This document shows, one piece after another, positions 61,819 to 64,000 of a stretch of 64,000 nt of DNA (its first letter is position 1; each line of letters opens with the position of its first letter). Source of the DNA: Zopfochytrium polystomum (lineage: Eukaryota > Chytridiomycota > Chytridiomycetes > Chytridiales > Chytridiaceae). Both the position numbers and the translations under genes were made by a program. A model generated the notes under the pieces. It was not told where the DNA came from and searched no databases. It saw nothing but the letters and a program-made list of their open reading frames with translations. The DNA is taken from the NCBI GenBank assembly GCA_025765615.1, contig JAIVFJ010000022.1, forward strand, positions 434,001-498,000, given 5' to 3'.

Positions 61819-63546
61819 ATGGTGGGGACGGCGACGATGAGGACCAGGACGCCCGCATCAAGGAGAGGCGTCCTGGTGCTCTTTGCGTCCGCGGTGTTGC
61901 TGCCCGTTCTCATCGCGTTCGTGGCGGCGGGGTCGCGACCCGCAGGCGCAGCCGCATTCCCCGGAGGGCACCACTACGGTGACGATGCCGACGACAAGGA
62001 CGACAACAAGGGGAAGGGATCAGGCAGTAACGGAGGCGCTTACGGAGGCGGCGGTTACTATGGCGGCGGCTCCAGCGATCACTCTTCGTCCACGCCGACT
62101 TCGGCGAATGCTTCACCCACAACGTCCAACCATCAGTCGTCGCCTTCGTCGCCCTCGAAATCGTCCACAACAGCCTACGGTTGGACGACGTCCACATCAA
62201 AGTCCTCAGCCACTCCAACAACAACGTCCTACAATCCTGGAACGACTTCCACTTCCACCCAGTCTTACCCCTGCGTATCAACCACAGCAGCCTCCTCTGT
62301 TCCGGCAACGGTGACAACGACGAGCGCTTACTACTGGAGCACAAAGACAACCACTGGCACAAAGACACGCACTCAGGTGCCCAGCATCGACCAGTGCCCT
62401 TCACTGACCCCGAGGCCGGCAAAACCCACCTCGGTGCACGACATTCGTCCCGACGAGATTGAGACCATTATGGGCATCGGAGACTCGATTTTGGCCGGAT
62501 TTGCATCAAGGGTCACTGACCTGACCTACCTTCTTAGCCACAATCCGCTGTACGAGTATCGTGGAGTGAACTTAGCTACTGGAGGAGATAGCGATTCCAC
62601 ATCGCTTGGGAATTTGATGAAGCACTACAGTCCCACTTTGAAGGGTCTTTCCCATGGCGAACGAACCATTGACTTTTGCTACGGACGTAAGTGCCTGTTG
62701 TATTCCTAGCAGCATTGCCTTTTTTTCGGCACTGACAATCTCATCCCTTTCTTGTTTCTGACAACCTCTTCACTCCTGCCAGCCATTTGTCCCGTGGTAA
62801 TTCTTGGAGACGACGTCCCCGTTCAGGGTCTCAGCGCCGCCGAGTCTGGTGCGTGGGTTGTGAACTGGCCTCCGCAGATAGACTACTTCAAAAAACATTT
62901 ACCAACGGTGGACCCCAACTACCCCACAAGCTTCAAGTTCCTGACCGTTATGCTCGCCTACAACGATATGTGCCTCGGCTGCTTTAACTGGACCCAGAAA
63001 CTCGTCTTCGAAGCCGACCAGTACGAAACCAACCTCCGCAACCTGATGAAATCAATCCGTGCCAACGTTCCGCGCGTCGTCGTCTCGCTCGTCCCGCCGT
63101 TTGACGTCGGGCAAATCCAGTCCGTCGCCAACCAGTCGCCACAGTGCAAGATCACGCGCGACGTGCTTGGGTTTGAGTGTGTCTGCATGGACGACGTTAC
63201 GAACGCCGCCATTGGCAGCCGTGCGCGGATGAAGGCGCTCGCGGCAGAGTACGGAGTCCGCGCGAGGAAGATTGCAAAAGAGTTCAACGCGCTGAAGGAC
63301 CCTGGCTTCGCGGTGGTCTTTGACGTGCAAATGGGATACCTCGACGTGGAAAACGGACCGGCGTGGCTGCTAAGCGCCGAGGACTGCTTCCACCCGTCAA
63401 AGAAAGCGCACGATATTTTAGGAATCAATATGTGGAACAACTTATTCGACCCCATCCCAAAAAAGGGCAGCTACAGCATTTATGTAGACAAGGTCACCTG
63501 CCCGACCGAAGACGACCGAATCTATATCGACTATGATACGGCTTAA
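61819..63546 (+). CDS. Secreted phospholipase B1-like GDSL hydrolase
   Basis: A lipase/esterase of the PLB1 branch of the GDSL family, expected outside the cell or at its surface. The N-terminus has a basic start and a hydrophobic segment (VLVLFASAVLLPVLIAFVAA), a signal peptide or signal anchor. A Gly-rich stretch and a 110-residue Ser/Thr-rich mucin-like linker follow. The catalytic domain has IGDSILAG (nucleophile Ser codon 62485-62487), TGGDSDS, LGNLMKHYSPTLKG, LAYNDMCLGC (Asn-Asp at 62962-62967) and DCFHPSKKAH (Asp 63382, His 63391), with NMWNNLFDPI after it as in PLB1. The usual G-x-ND of block III is A-Y-ND here. One intron (about 62689-62782) splits the Pro codon of CYG-P-ICP. Confidence 0.9.
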
Positions 63547-64000
63547 TCATTCAGCGCTTGTGAGACATTATACTCACCTCCTTTTCCCAACTCCTCTGCT
63601 CAAGTCCATTCTCTTGTCTGTATTGTAGATTGCTGATGAGTTGGAACAACAGTAATAAACTACGAATCCAGACAATTTTCGTGTACTTGGCCGGAGGGAG
63701 GTATGCTACAGGCTTCCATCTCCGAATTTATACCGGAGCTCCTCTCAGGGCAGTCTGCCGCTCGATGGCCGATGGTCCGCCACTGCGCAAGCAAACGCTT
63801 TTGGCGGCTCCTCTTTCTTCCGCTGGGCGTGCCGAGCTCGCAAAGGGTATGGTATGGAGACACCACCACACTGGTGCTATACAAGCGGACAAACGCGAGC
63901 TAGTGCCGCGACTGCTTCCTACCAAAAACGAGTGCTGCGTGGTCTTGCACCTGTATTGGATCGCGGTGTTCGTACCGTGAACAAGAAGCTCCAAGGCCAC
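63547..64000 (+). other. Right edge; possible 5' exon of a gene running off the window
   Basis: From about 63700 to the end, one plus-strand frame stays open and reads ASYQKRVLRGLAPVLDRGV just before the edge, with Arg/Ser/Ala-rich sequence before it, as in a mitochondrial presequence. Its best in-frame ATG is near 63854 (METPPHW). Two other frames are also open here, so the call is weak. No terminator or RNA gene is seen. Confidence 0.25.

Overview
The window looks like nuclear DNA of a zoosporic (chytrid-type) fungus. Its genes are split by short GT-AG introns, mostly 40-100 nt. They include fungal-type genes (a THI6-type bifunctional thiamine enzyme, a SNX41/ATG20-like sorting nexin, a TFC4-like TFIIIC subunit) together with a clear CEP135/Bld10 homologue. 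CEP135 is a centriole protein kept in lineages with flagellated cells and absent from yeasts and moulds. The species cannot be named from the sequence.

Positions 1 to about 19,320 form a retrotransposon nest. Three repeat families each occur twice in opposite orientation. (a) A short LTR, here LTR-B, is a solo LTR with AGTGC target duplications at 637-858 (-) and a 311-bp copy at 19007-19317 (+). (b) A 1.2-kb Ty1/copia LTR is a solo LTR with GCCAC target duplications at 1695-2897 (-) and the 5' LTR of a truncated copia element at 8262-9474 (+). (c) A 3.1-kb unit, here unit X, lies at 3572-6694 (-) and 12810-15939 (+). Its two copies are almost identical in the centre, including a 21-nt homopolymer, but diverged at the ends. 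The copia element keeps gag, protease and integrase, loses reverse transcriptase where unit X begins, and has one in-frame TGA. A decayed Ty3/gypsy pol (15940-18628) runs into an inverted fragment of its own kind of integrase. Related gag remnants lie inside unit X and in the element it interrupts.

From about 19.7 kb the window is gene-dense, with very short spacers. In order: a predicted membrane protein (-); THI6-like thiamine enzyme (-); USP7/UBP15-like deubiquitinase (+); an unknown protein (-); CEP135/Bld10 (+); a coiled-coil protein with a C1q-like end (-); a small His/Pro-rich protein (+); a Sec7-PH Arf exchange factor (+); PUF6 (-); TFIIIC subunit TFC4 (-); SMG6/EST1-like PIN nuclease (+); SNX41/ATG20-like sorting nexin (+); RNA polymerase II subunit RPB4 (+); IST3/RBMX2 splicing factor (+); ribosomal protein eL22 (+); a helical-repeat protein, possibly glomulin/YBP-like (+); and a secreted phospholipase B1-like GDSL hydrolase (+).

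The genes are mostly unrelated housekeeping functions (ribosome, transcription, splicing, RNA decay, membrane traffic, centriole) and do not form a pathway or cluster. Their packing is the notable feature: several pairs share tiny divergent promoters (50081/50114, 37629/37639) or abut or overlap at their 3' ends (34546/34549, 28272-28283). I found no convincing new multi-gene system. The most unusual structure is the inverted retroelement nest with its apparently homogenised 3.1-kb arms.
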